From positions 1 through 25,883 of the forward strand of contig DATBDZ010000317.1 of the NCBI GenBank assembly GCA_036276235.1: a stretch of DNA of 25,883 nucleotides. The letters run 5' to 3'. Both the position numbers and the translations under genes were made by a program. This document shows positions 7,402 through 16,281 of this stretch, piece after piece; position 1 is the stretch's first letter; each line of letters begins with the position of its first letter. Below the pieces are notes generated by a model, which ran no database searches, was not told where the DNA came from, and worked only from the letters and a program-made list of their open reading frames with translations. Source of the stretch: JANWHF01 sp036276235. GTDB lineage: Bacteria; Planctomycetota; Phycisphaerae; Tepidisphaerales; Tepidisphaeraceae.

Positions 7402-7477
7402 GTCATGCTGAAGTACTCGCAAGCTCTTGGCCCCTTCGCGCGAGCCAGCCAGATGCTTCGGAGTACCTCAGCATGAC
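7402..7477. repeat. GTCATGCTGAGGTACTCC inverted pair
   Basis: The left arm GTCATGCTGAAGTACTC (7402 onward) and the right arm GAGTACCTCAGCATGAC (to 7477) pair with one mismatch, and the inner parts (GCCAGCCAGATGCTTCG) are partly paired. Single arms of the same repeat occur at both ends of the window. It lies in the 259-base gap upstream of the SDR gene, which also holds the 23-bp inverted repeat that follows. Confidence 0.85.
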
Positions 7478-7501
7478 AATTACTTGCGTTCATAGCAAAT
7501 A

Positions 7502-7560
7502 CGGCGGGCAGTGCCCGCCCTACGGGCGATGCTCTCTCGTAGGGCGGGCACTGCCCGCCG
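7502..7560. repeat. perfect 23-bp inverted repeat, 13-base loop
   Basis: Arms 7502-7524 and 7538-7560 are exact reverse complements with core GGGCAGTGCCCGCCCTACG. It lies 60 bases past the stop of the minus-strand sensor kinase gene. It could act as a strong RNA hairpin protecting or ending that transcript, but no T-run follows. Each arm itself contains the short palindrome GGGCAGTGCCC. Confidence 0.9.
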
Positions 7561-7620
7561 AACCTTCACGCAGCGATCCGGCGCGACAACGACTTGCTCT
7601 GATGTTGAGCGCGCGGCTCT

Positions 7621-9267
7621 TCAATTCATCACCATCCGTCCGCGCACATCCATCGCTCCTGCCTCAATGCGCAGTGGCAGTGTAATCCAAAATGTCGCGC
7701 CTTCGCCGGGGCTGCTGTCTACGCCGATGGTGCCGCCCAGGAGGGAGATTAATTCCTTGGAGATTGAGAGGCCAAGCCCGGTGCCGCCGTGGGTGCGGGT
7801 GACTGAGGCATCAACCTGGCGGAATTTCTCGAAGATCACCTGCTGCATTTCCGGCGCGATGCCGGGACCGTAATCGGTGACGCTGATACGCACCTGATCT
7901 ACTCCCTCGCGGCGAGCCGCCAGGTCGATCCGGCCGCTGACCGGCGAGAATTTGATCGCGTTGGATAGGAAATTGTAGAGGACCTGCTGCAGCTTGCCGG
8001 GGTCGGTCATGATGATCGGCACATCGGGGATCGAGTTGACCATGAGCGTCAGTTGCCGCGCTTCGATGAGCGGGCGAAGGATGTTGCCCAGGCCCTCGAA
8101 CAGATCGTGCAACGATAGCGGCTCGGATCGCACTTCCATCTTGCCCGCTTCGATCTTCGCCAGATCGAGCAGGTCGTTGATCAGATCGAGCAGGTGGCGG
8201 CCGCTTTGCAGAATATTGTTGATGTACCGCGCGCCCTTGGGCTCGGCGGAAGTATCCATCGCCTCGCGCAATAGATCAGCAAATCCCAAAATCGAATTAA
8301 GCGGCGTGCGCAGCTCATGGCTGACATTGGCCAGAAACTCGCTCTTGAGCCGGTTGGATTCATAAAGCGCCAGATTCGCCTCGGCTAATTGCCCGAGCTT
8401 TAGATCCAATCCTTTGTTGATATCGCGAAGCTGATCGGCACTTTCTTGAAGATTGCCGAGCATCGCGTTGAATGTTTCGGAAAGTTGCTGGAATTCATCG
8501 CCGGTCTGGATATCTGAGCGGATGTTCAGATCGCCCTGGCTGACCTTTTCGGCGGTTTCCTGGAGAACGCGCACCGGCTGAAGTATGAGCCGCGTCGTAA
8601 TCAGATAGAACGACCAGATCGCCAGCGCGCCGGCGAGCGTGCCGGCCACCAGAATGAAAACTCGATTCAATAGAAGCTGGCTTTCCTGGATGCGCGAGGA
8701 GATATCGACGCTGACAATTCCCGCCAGATGCGAAGTCGGATCAATGACCAGCGGCATCATGCTGGCGCGCGTCGTTGCCCGCGTGGCGGCCTGGCTCGGC
8801 GAGCTATGGCAGGCGATGCAGGTGCTATTGGGCAGAATAAAAACAGGCTGGGCAAATCGATAGCCGGATGTGCTGTTGTAATACGCCGTGTAGGGCGGCC
8901 CGTCCGGCTCGTGCTTGAAATGCGCGAGTGCCCGCTTGTCGAAGTGATCCAAGTTCGGCCGCTCCGATGCCGCCAATGATAAAAGCCGCGGCGGATTTTG
9001 CACAGGATCATTCGAGGAGGGCTGCGTGGCGGGGGGACGGGTGCTCAGATCTCCCCCCGCGCCTGCTTGCTGAAGAATGACGTGCTCGGCCAGCGCGTTT
9101 TCCGCCAGCGCGCCGGCGGAGCGCGCATTCAACTGCTCGGTCAACTGCTCCATGCGGTTCCAGGGAACCGCGAGCGCCGCCGCGATGATGAGCACGACCG
9201 CCGCCCCAAATAAAATCTGGCATTTGGCCGCGAGCGAAATACGGAGTTGTCGCAACCGTTTGAACAT
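7621..9267 (-). CDS. membrane sensor histidine kinase with CxxCH (haem c-type) sensor region
   Basis: A 548-residue kinase. The first membrane segment is at about 15-35, then an extracytoplasmic sensor region of roughly 165 residues, a second segment at about 203-225, HAMP (about 226-280), a short coiled coil, HisKA with phospho-accepting H317 in SHELRTPL, and an ATPase domain with N box NFLSNAIKFS (432-441), DYGPGIAP (465-472) and GGTGLGLSIS (494-503). The sensor contains C150-I-A-C153-H154, a c-type haem motif. With the preceding YRFAQPVFILPN it resembles the DUF3365/Tll0287 haem sensor family. It probably reads redox state, oxygen or NO, then phosphorylates the divergently encoded sigma-54 regulator 151 bases away; pairing is inferred from position. 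Confidence 0.9.
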   Translation of the reverse strand: MFKRLRQLRISLAAKCQILFGAAVVLIIAAALAVPWNRMEQLTEQLNARSAGALAENALAEHVILQQAGAGGDLSTRPPATQPSSNDPVQNPPRLLSLAASERPNLDHFDKRALAHFKHEPDGPPYTAYYNSTSGYRFAQPVFILPNSTCIACHSSPSQAATRATTRASMMPLVIDPTSHLAGIVSVDISSRIQESQLLLNRVFILVAGTLAGALAIWSFYLITTRLILQPVRVLQETAEKVSQGDLNIRSDIQTGDEFQQLSETFNAMLGNLQESADQLRDINKGLDLKLGQLAEANLALYESNRLKSEFLANVSHELRTPLNSILGFADLLREAMDTSAEPKGARYINNILQSGRHLLDLINDLLDLAKIEAGKMEVRSEPLSLHDLFEGLGNILRPLIEARQLTLMVNSIPDVPIIMTDPGKLQQVLYNFLSNAIKFSPVSGRIDLAARREGVDQVRISVTDYGPGIAPEMQQVIFEKFRQVDASVTRTHGGTGLGLSISKELISLLGGTIGVDSSPGEGATFWITLPLRIEAGAMDVRGRMVMN

Positions 9268-9405
9268 ATAATCCCGCGGCGAATCTAAACGGGCTTTTCC
9301 GCCGCGATTGTACAGGTCACTCCCACTTCGCGGAAATTGCCATTGCCGTGTCGGACCGAAATGGAGTATGACAGTTAGTCACACTTCGAATGCAGGTGTG
9401 GCAAC

Positions 9406-9413
9406 AAGGAAGG
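9406..9413 (+). promoter_or_regulatory. ribosome binding site deciding the start of the sigma-54 regulator
   Basis: AAGGAAGG lies 5 bases before the ATG at 9419. The frame is open back to 9308, but this site and the beginning of the receiver domain (RVLVVEDHE) show that 9419 is the true start. Confidence 0.75.
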
Positions 9414-9418
9414 CAGTT

Positions 9419-10813
<1,395 letters not shown>

Positions 10814-10835
10814 CACGGCCGGGGGACCTGCGACA

Positions 10836-10877
10836 AAAACGCGGCGACTCGGGAGAGTCTCCGCGTTTTCCCTTTTT
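10836..10877 (+). terminator. intrinsic terminator of the sigma-54 regulator gene
   Basis: The arms AAAACGCGG (10836-10844) and CCGCGTTTT (10861-10869) pair perfectly. The stem continues inward, after one mismatch, as GACTC/GAGTC around a GGGA loop. CCC then TTTTT (10873-10877) follows. It is 23 bases after the stop codon and separates this gene from the sigma-54 promoter downstream. Confidence 0.9.
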
Positions 10878-10882
10878 AACAC

Positions 10883-10910
10883 CCCCCGCAGCAAGCGATT
10901 TCTGCGGGGG
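10883..10910. promoter_or_regulatory. perfect 9-bp dyad, candidate activator site or second hairpin
   Basis: CCCCCGCAG (10883-10891) and CTGCGGGGG (10902-10910) are exact reverse complements around a 10-base loop. It begins 6 bases after the terminator's T-run and ends 43 bases before the -24 element of the sigma-54 promoter. No T-run follows, so it is less likely a terminator. A binding site for the adjacent Fis-type activator is a plausible reading, though it is closer to the promoter than most enhancer sites. Confidence 0.4.
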
Positions 10911-10953
10911 TCCGATTCAAACTCAGCCTTCCAAAGGAGGGTTTTGCCGGGGC

Positions 10954-10969
10954 TGGTACACCTTTTGCT
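10954..10969 (+). promoter_or_regulatory. sigma-54 (-24/-12) promoter
   Basis: TGGTACACCTTTTGCT matches the consensus TGGCACG-N4-TTGCW at 10 of 12 defined bases, with the invariant GG (10955-10956) and GC (10967-10968) separated by exactly 10 bases. Transcription would start near 10980, giving a leader of about 50 bases before the zinc-ribbon gene at 11032. It lies directly downstream of a gene for a sigma-54 activator. Confidence 0.75.
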
Positions 10970-11031
10970 CTAGCGATTCGCGAATGAGGCGACAACCAAG
11001 CGCCCAAAGCGAATTAGAAGGAGCAATGCAC

Positions 11032-11265
11032 ATGTCTATCAGCATGGAACGATTTGGATCAGACGGACACTTCGCATCGTACAATCCATTTCCTCCGACC
11101 TCGATGAAAACAACCATATTTCAGGTGCAATGCCGCTCCTGCGGCTACGAGCCCGAGAAGACGATCACACCGCCGCGCCTCTGCCCCAAGTGCCACAGCC
11201 AATCGTGGGAACGCTTCGCGCGGCCGGGGAGCATTCTCGATAACGCTGAACGATTTCAGGGCTGA
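11032..11265 (+). CDS. 77-residue zinc-ribbon protein
   Basis: A small soluble protein with two CxxC knuckles, C34-R-S-C37 and C51-P-K-C54, spaced 13 residues apart as in a zinc ribbon or rubredoxin-like fold (VQCRSCGYEPE...LCPKCHSQSWERF). The N-terminal 28 residues are polar and probably flexible. No DNA-binding domain or enzyme signature is seen, so the role is unknown. Start at 11032 (MSISMERFG) is supported by AGAAGGAG 8 bases upstream; the ATG at 11026 is too close to that site. The frame upstream of it runs through the terminator and promoter and is not coding. It is the first gene after a sigma-54 promoter and may be the main target of the neighbouring kinase and regulator pair. ComB follows after 44 bases and may be co-transcribed. 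Confidence 0.78.
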   Translation: MSISMERFGSDGHFASYNPFPPTSMKTTIFQVQCRSCGYEPEKTITPPRLCPKCHSQSWERFARPGSILDNAERFQG

Positions 11266-11309
11266 ACGCGGATCATGTCGGTCTACGTCAAGCCTGCTAA
11301 GATTGACCC

Positions 11310-12035
11310 ATGCGGCTGGACGTTGTCTTTCTTGCAAAAGATCTGCAACCCGAACATCTGAATCAGCGCGCGGTCGTGGTGTTTGACGTTCTTCGCGCCA
11401 CGACCTCAATGGCGGCGGCACTTCATGCCGGCGCCACGGAAATCCAAATCTATCCGAATACAAACGCAGCGCTGGCAGCCGGCGCTGCGTTCAAAGGCAG
11501 CCGGCTCCTGTGCGGCGAAGAGCAATGCCTCCCGCCGCTGGGGTTTGATGTCGGCAACAGCCCGGCTGCATTCGTGCCTGCTCTTTGCGCATCGCGCACG
11601 ATCCTGATGAGCACGACCAACGGCACGCGCGCCATTTATGCGGCCAAGGGCGCATCGGAAATGTTTATGGGCGCATTAGTGAATGCAGCCGCCACCGCGG
11701 AGGCTCTTCTCGCAGCCGAATTGGATACGACACTTTTGTGCGCCGGCACCAATGGAGTCGTCGCGATGGAAGACATTCTCGGCGCCGGCGCGGTCATTTG
11801 TGAAATCGAGCGCATGACCCAAATCACGCCGCAAAGCGACAACGTGGCGATCGCCCGCCAGCTTTTCCATTCCTGCCGCGACAATCTGCTTTCCCATCTC
11901 CGCCAAACGCGCGGCGGAGAGAATATCATCCGAGCGGGGCTCGAGCCGGATATCGAATTCGCGTCACGGCTCAACTTTTTGGCCGTTGCCGGAAAAGTCA
12001 GCGGCGAGCCGCCGACTGTGCGGCGCGTTCGATAA
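11310..12035 (+). CDS. comB: 2-phosphosulfolactate phosphatase family protein (ComB-like)
   Basis: A 241-residue protein of normal ComB length. Recognisable family motifs are VVFDVLRATTSM (23-34), CGEE (68-71), VGNSP (81-85), STTNGTRA (101-108), LCAGTNGVVAMED (143-155) and the C-terminal GG-x4-AGLEPDIEFAS segment (202-219). The family is a Mg-dependent phosphatase known from coenzyme M synthesis in methanogens, producing sulfolactate from phosphosulfolactate. Coenzyme M is not expected in this kind of bacterium and ComA or ComC genes are not visible here, so the true substrate is probably another phosphorylated acid or sulfonate. The gene symbol reflects family membership, not proven function. 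Start ATG at 11310 fits the family N-terminus (MRLDVVFL). Confidence 0.85.
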   Translation: MRLDVVFLAKDLQPEHLNQRAVVVFDVLRATTSMAAALHAGATEIQIYPNTNAALAAGAAFKGSRLLCGEEQCLPPLGFDVGNSPAAFVPALCASRTILMSTTNGTRAIYAAKGASEMFMGALVNAAATAEALLAAELDTTLLCAGTNGVVAMEDILGAGAVICEIERMTQITPQSDNVAIARQLFHSCRDNLLSHLRQTRGGENIIRAGLEPDIEFASRLNFLAVAGKVSGEPPTVRRVR

Positions 12036-12090
12036 GGAACGATGCTCATTCCCCCCTCTAGCGCGGGTCGTCCGTAGGGTGCGCTTCAGC

Positions 12091-12148
12091 GCGCGGAGAC
12101 TTTCTCCCTCTCCCTTGTACTCAGGGGAGAGGGCCGGGGTGAGGGGAC
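12091..12148. repeat. family A repeat, first copy of a 58-bp direct repeat
   Basis: Bases 12091-12148 and 12281-12338 are identical except for one base (GGGCCGGGG against GGGCTGGGG). Each holds the TTGTACTCAGGGGAGAGGG hairpin and the tail GGGGTGAGGGGAC. The 487-base gap 12036-12522 is almost wholly repeat; I see no gene in it. A partial CGTAGGGTGCGCTTCAGCGC motif precedes this copy at 12073. Confidence 0.9.
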
Positions 12149-12183
12149 AGCGGATCGCGATATGGCGCGGTTCGCGCGTTTTC

Positions 12184-12267
12184 CGTAGGGTGCGCTTTAG
12201 CGCTGCGCTTTAGCGCACGCGGAAACCGCTCGACGTTCGGACCGCGTGTGCTAAAGCACACCCTACG
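12184..12267. repeat. inverted repeat CGTAGGGTGCGCTTTAGCGC (family C)
   Basis: Left arm CGTAGGGTGCGCTTTAGCGC and right arm GTGTGCTAAAGCACACCCTACG (ending 12267) pair with a few mismatches. The motif TGCGCTTTAGCGC is present twice in the left half, indicating a small internal duplication. A second copy of the whole element is at 25768-25838. Confidence 0.85.
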
Positions 12268-12280
12268 AAAGCTTTGGCGC

Positions 12281-12338
12281 GCGCGGAGACTTTCTCCCTC
12301 TCCCTTGTACTCAGGGGAGAGGGCTGGGGTGAGGGGAC
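12281..12338. repeat. family A repeat, second copy of a 58-bp direct repeat
   Basis: This is the downstream copy of the 12091-12148 repeat. It also forms an inverted pair with 12380-12421, giving the same two-arm layout as the element at 3837-3962. Confidence 0.9.
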
Positions 12339-12379
12339 GAACGCTTCCACTTGCGAATCGCGCCGTATTGCAATCCGCT

Positions 12380-12421
12380 GTCCCCTCACCCTGCCCTCTC
12401 CCCTGAGTACAGGGGAGAGGG
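12380..12421. repeat. family A repeat, inverted arm
   Basis: This is the reverse-complement copy of the family A hairpin (GTCCCCTCACCCTGCCCTCT then CCCCTGAGTACAGGGG). It ends about 100 bases before the ketoacyl synthase start. Between the two, TACAAT at 12495-12500 resembles a -10 box, but no convincing -35 box was found. Confidence 0.85.
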
Positions 12422-12511
12422 TTCTAACTGACCGGCCTGATCGTGCAAAATATGCGGAAAAACTTCGAATCTCCTGCCTCTCCCACATGATTCCTACAAT
12501 AGATGCTCGCT

Positions 12512-12517
12512 AAGGAG
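12512..12517 (+). promoter_or_regulatory. ribosome binding site supporting a GTG start
   Basis: AAGGAG lies 5 bases upstream of the GTG at 12523. It supports a non-ATG start for the ketoacyl synthase, whose N-terminus KRVVVTGIGVVSPNG begins a few codons later. Confidence 0.75.
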
Positions 12518-12522
12518 ATCGT

Positions 12523-13776
12523 GTGCCCGATTCGACAAAGCGCGTGGTGGTCACTGGCATCGGCGTTGTCAGCCCTAATGGCGTCGGCGTCAAAGCTTTT
12601 ACTGACGCGCTGCGGGAGGGGAAAAGCGGGATCCGTGCGATTCAGCAAATGAGCACCGATGGCCTGCGATCGTCCGCCGCTGGCCAGATTCCCGATCTGG
12701 ATTTCACCGGCGTCATGAGTGCGGCCGATTTGCGGCGGGTGCCGCGCATGGTGCCGCTGGCGCTGATCGCCAGCCGCGAGGCGCTGGCCAGCGCGGAATT
12801 GTCGATCGACGAATCCGACATCGAACGCCAGCGCCAGATCGGCGTCATCCTCGGCACCGGCGGCGGGGGATTGGCGATGATCGAAGAACAGGCCCGCCAT
12901 TATCTAACCAAAGGCTCCGTTTCTCCCTTCGCGATCACCGCCGGCACGCATGGGAATCTTTCCAGCGAGTTGTCGATCGCGCTGAATCTTCGCGGGCCAT
13001 CGCACGTGATCTCCACCGGCTGCACGAGCAGCACCGACGCGATCGGTTATGCGTCGATGCTCATTCGCCATGGCACGATCCCGATGATGCTCGTCGGCGG
13101 CGCTGATGCGCCGATTTCGTTCGGCATTCTGCGCGCCTTCGAGACGATGCGGGTGATCTCGACGCGGCGATGGGAAGATCCCTCCACTTCCTGCCGACCC
13201 TTTTCCGCCGACCGGGATGGATTCATTCTTGGCGAAGGCGCGTGGATGTTCGTGTTGGAAGATGCCGATCACGCCGCGCGGCGAGGCGTGCGTCCGCTGG
13301 CGGAAATCGCCGGGTACGGCTCGACCTGCGACGCCTATCACCGCGTGCAGATCGCCCCGGATGTCGCCGAGCCGATCCGCGCGATGGAGATGGCCCTCGC
13401 CGACGCCGGCGCGAGCAAGGACCAGATCGGCTACGTCAATCTCCACGGCACCGGCACCGAATTGAACGATCGCATGGAAACCCTGGCGATGCATCGATTC
13501 CTCGGCGCTCGCGCGCCGCTGGTTCCGATGAGCGCCACCAAATCGATGATCGGCCATCCCCAGGGCGCCAGCGGCGCGGCCGGCCTCGCCGCCACCATCT
13601 TGGGCATGCGCGAGAATTTCATCCATCCCACGATCAACCTCGACCGCCCCGACCCCGACTGCGATCTGGATTACGTTCCGATCACAGCGCGCGCAGCAGA
13701 GGTCGATCTCGCCCTGTGCAACTGCATCGCCTTCGGCAGCAAGAACAGCGCGCTGATCGTCCGGCGAACGGGATGA
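12523..13776 (+). CDS. beta-ketoacyl-ACP synthase (FabF-like)
   Basis: A 417-residue thiolase-fold condensing enzyme of KAS II length. The N-terminus VVVTGIGVVSPNG is typical. Catalytic residues are C167 in STGCTSSTDA, H308 in NLHGTGTELND, K340 in SATKSM and H345 in GHPQGASGA, so the Cys-His-His set is complete. It would condense malonyl-ACP with an acyl-ACP in the cytosol. No acyl carrier protein, reductase or dehydratase is adjacent, which is unusual for housekeeping FabF; the NLHGTGTELND and GHPQGASGA variants also suggest a secondary synthase, perhaps for a specialised lipid. GTG start is chosen on the AAGGAG site. Neighbours: repeat region upstream, convergent hybrid kinase downstream. 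Confidence 0.9.
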   Translation: MPDSTKRVVVTGIGVVSPNGVGVKAFTDALREGKSGIRAIQQMSTDGLRSSAAGQIPDLDFTGVMSAADLRRVPRMVPLALIASREALASAELSIDESDIERQRQIGVILGTGGGGLAMIEEQARHYLTKGSVSPFAITAGTHGNLSSELSIALNLRGPSHVISTGCTSSTDAIGYASMLIRHGTIPMMLVGGADAPISFGILRAFETMRVISTRRWEDPSTSCRPFSADRDGFILGEGAWMFVLEDADHAARRGVRPLAEIAGYGSTCDAYHRVQIAPDVAEPIRAMEMALADAGASKDQIGYVNLHGTGTELNDRMETLAMHRFLGARAPLVPMSATKSMIGHPQGASGAAGLAATILGMRENFIHPTINLDRPDPDCDLDYVPITARAAEVDLALCNCIAFGSKNSALIVRRTG

Positions 13777-13793
13777 GGTGTCGTCGTAGGAAA

Positions 13794-13814
13794 TGCTGAC
13801 TGCTGACTGCTGAA
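13794..13814. repeat. 7-bp tandem repeat, three units
   Basis: TGCTGAC, TGCTGAC and TGCTGAA follow each other between the convergent ketoacyl synthase and hybrid kinase genes. No function is evident. Confidence 0.7.
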
Positions 13815-13836
13815 TCGATGTCCGGGCTGGCTTATC

Positions 13837-16017
13837 CTACCGAGCCCGATCTCCAATTCCTTCTGCAGCAACGTGGCGGATGGAAGCTTCAAGCCGCGCC
13901 ATGTTCACCGGCTTGACGAGGTGGGCGCTGAAACCGGCCTGTTCGCCCTTCTTGATGTCCTCTTCCATGCCGTACCCGCTCATCGCGATGCCCTTGATGC
14001 CATATCGGGCCTTAAGCTCCTTCATCAACTCATAGCCGGTCATGTCCGGGAGTCCCACGTCGCTGATGACGACGTCGAAGTGATGCTCGCGGGCGAGTGC
14101 CAGCGCCGCGGCGGCGGTGGTGGCGGTCCTTACCGCATGGCCTGATGCCGTAAGGAGTTTGCCCAGGACGACCGCAGTATCGGCATGATCTTCGACGACC
14201 ATAAGCCGCAGAGGAACGGCGCTCGTGCCCGCGTCGGGCTGAAGTTGCGAATCGACCGACGTAGAGTTCCCGCGCGACAGCGCCGGCAATTCCACGACAA
14301 GAGTCGCCCCTTTGTTCTTGCCTTCACTTTCAGCGCGGATCGTGCCTCGATGCCATTCAACAAGCATCTTCGAGATCGCCAGCCCCAGTCCGATGCCGCC
14401 GAACTGTCGTGTGATTCGAAGCTCCCCTTGCTCGAATGCGTCGAAGATCCGGGGAAGGAAATCGGGCGCGATGCCCATGCCGCTGTCTCGCACAGTCACT
14501 TGAATCCGCGCCTGTTCGTCGTCGTTGATGCCGCGGGTGGCAAGATGGATGTCTCCGCCTTCGGGCGTAAACTTCGCCGCGTTGTTGAGCAGATTCCAGA
14601 ACACCTGCTGCAAACGCGCTTGATCGCCGACGACAAGGTCGGCGCCAGCGTCCAGATCGCAGTGCAGGCGGATCCCCTTCTCGAGCATGTTTGGACGACA
14701 AATCTCGCACACGTGCCTGAGGATCTCGTTGATGTCGATCCGATCGAATTGCAGTTGCAGCTTTCCGCTGGTGATCCGGCTGATGTCCAGCAGGTCGTCG
14801 ATCAGCTTGACCTCCAGCTCGACATTCCGCCGCATCATCGTCACGTCCTGGCGCATATCCGGCGGGAGGTCGGCTTTCAGCTCCAGCGCGCTCAGCGTCA
14901 TGAACACCGGCGCCAGCGGCGTGCGCAGCTCGTGGCTAAGCACGGCGAGGAACATATCCTTGGCGCGGCTCGCGGCCTCGGCTTGCTGCTTGGCTTCGCG
15001 CAGGCGCTCCTCGACCTGCTTGCGCTCCGTGATGTCCACCAGCATGTTGATGCCGCCGATGATTTTCCCATTCGAATCTTGAAGCGTCGTCGGATAGGGC
15101 TCAAACCAAACGCGTGTTCCGTCCGGACGCTCGGCGATCGCTTCGGCGCCACGGATGATGCGCCCTTCTTTCAGCGCGATCGCCATCGGGCAGGCATCGT
15201 GCGGCATCGGAGTTCCATCGGGGTAATAGAGCTTCCAGGTAACGCACCAATGGTCGCTGCCAAGCACGGGCGTGCGGCCGCTGAATTCCACGCAGGCAGG
15301 ATTGAAGTGGGTAAGGTGGCCGTGCGCGTCGGTAGTGTAGATCGCCGCGGGGAGCGCGTCGATCATCTCGCGGAACTGACGCTCGCTGTCGCGAAGCGCA
15401 TTGCCTTCCTGCTCAAGTCCCTTGATCGAAAGCACGGCCTGGTAGGCGGCGGAAGCAAACCGGCCCATACTTTCAAGCTGGCGCATGTCTTCCGCGTCGA
15501 ACCTTCGCCCGCATGTGTGAGCGACTGCCCAAATTGTCCCGACGGCCTTCCCCTCGATGTGGAACGGAACCAGAATGGCTTCCTCGACCTGAGGTTGGAC
15601 TGGCTTGAAATAGGTGTAACGCCGCTGGAAGCGGCCGAACATCAGGGGGATGTTGCGGTCCAGAACGTCGCCGCAGGGGCCGAAGTTGCGCGGCGTTCCG
15701 CCGCCGATGTGAGCCTTCCACGCGCCCGAAATCGCCGGCCAGTAAAATCGCCCCCCGTCGTCCGTAATGAGGCTGACGCCGGCGGAGTCGGAGTTCAAAG
15801 TCGCGAGGATCGTGTCGGCCAACGTCTGAAGAATATTTCGAGGAGAATCAGCCAGCGCCTGGGCAAGTTTTACCAAAGCGCGGTTTTCGGATTCGTAATC
15901 CGGCAGGCGATGGGGCCGCCGATCGAGTTCTTCGGTGCAGAGAACCGATTCGAGTGCAACCGGCGCATCGGGGGCGCTTTCAGATCCGAGCGCATTGGTA
16001 TCGGATAACGGTTGCAT
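13837..16017 (-). CDS. hybrid sensor histidine kinase (GAF-PAS-HisKA-HATPase-REC)
   Basis: A 726-residue soluble hybrid kinase with no membrane segment. A GAF domain lies at about 45-200 and a PAS domain at about 212-335 (FREMIDALPAAIYTTDAHG, ending in DITERKQ). HisKA has H362 (LSHELRTPLAPV), and the ATPase domain has NLLNNAAKFTPEGG (475-488), DSGMGIAP (511-518) and GGIGLGLAIS (540-549). The receiver has ED (609-610), D653 (ISDVGLPD) and K702. The single C-terminal receiver has no output domain, so it likely passes phosphate to another protein or tunes the kinase. The long frame reaches 16191, but upstream residues look non-coding; ATG at 16017 is the best start. It is divergent to the CheB gene and paralogous to the hybrid kinase at 20436-22121. 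Confidence 0.9.
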   Translation of the reverse strand: MQPLSDTNALGSESAPDAPVALESVLCTEELDRRPHRLPDYESENRALVKLAQALADSPRNILQTLADTILATLNSDSAGVSLITDDGGRFYWPAISGAWKAHIGGGTPRNFGPCGDVLDRNIPLMFGRFQRRYTYFKPVQPQVEEAILVPFHIEGKAVGTIWAVAHTCGRRFDAEDMRQLESMGRFASAAYQAVLSIKGLEQEGNALRDSERQFREMIDALPAAIYTTDAHGHLTHFNPACVEFSGRTPVLGSDHWCVTWKLYYPDGTPMPHDACPMAIALKEGRIIRGAEAIAERPDGTRVWFEPYPTTLQDSNGKIIGGINMLVDITERKQVEERLREAKQQAEAASRAKDMFLAVLSHELRTPLAPVFMTLSALELKADLPPDMRQDVTMMRRNVELEVKLIDDLLDISRITSGKLQLQFDRIDINEILRHVCEICRPNMLEKGIRLHCDLDAGADLVVGDQARLQQVFWNLLNNAAKFTPEGGDIHLATRGINDDEQARIQVTVRDSGMGIAPDFLPRIFDAFEQGELRITRQFGGIGLGLAISKMLVEWHRGTIRAESEGKNKGATLVVELPALSRGNSTSVDSQLQPDAGTSAVPLRLMVVEDHADTAVVLGKLLTASGHAVRTATTAAAALALAREHHFDVVISDVGLPDMTGYELMKELKARYGIKGIAMSGYGMEEDIKKGEQAGFSAHLVKPVNMARLEASIRHVAAEGIGDRAR

Positions 16018-16281
16018 CGCGGCCACCAGTGAAGGAGTTGAAGACTCAGGGGGCAGACCGATCCATGGTACCGTCGATGTTCTCTGCCGTCCACCAGACA
16101 ACTTCTCCCACAGCCAACCTCCGACCTTTCCTGCGGCATCGGCGCTTTTTCGTCTCCCTGCTGGATGAAGGAAACTTCGACGACGGCCCACACACGGCTC
16201 GTAGGAGTGGATTTAGGGCGTTCACCGCGCGCCAGCGTTGTGCGATATTCGGACCGCAACGGCGTAACGCCGGCTGTACGC

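Noticed and set aside
9338..9382. Possible sigma-70 promoter (TTGCCG and TATGAC about 18 bases apart) before the sigma-54 regulator
   Set aside because: Both boxes are weak matches in a region where many such pairs occur by chance; not reported as a feature.
12036..12522. Possible CRISPR array because of repeated hairpins
   Set aside because: Copies are few, partly inverted, unevenly spaced and nested with other repeats; no cas gene is nearby.
14185..16008. 607-codon open frame on the plus strand
   Set aside because: It is antisense to the hybrid kinase, whose GAF, PAS, HisKA, ATPase and receiver motifs are all clear; the frame has no recognisable domain and is a GC-bias shadow.
16018..16281. 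Overlapping 5' extensions of the hybrid kinase and CheB genes
   Set aside because: Both frames are open here but on opposite strands and without domain content; treated as a divergent intergenic region, in which I found no clear promoter.
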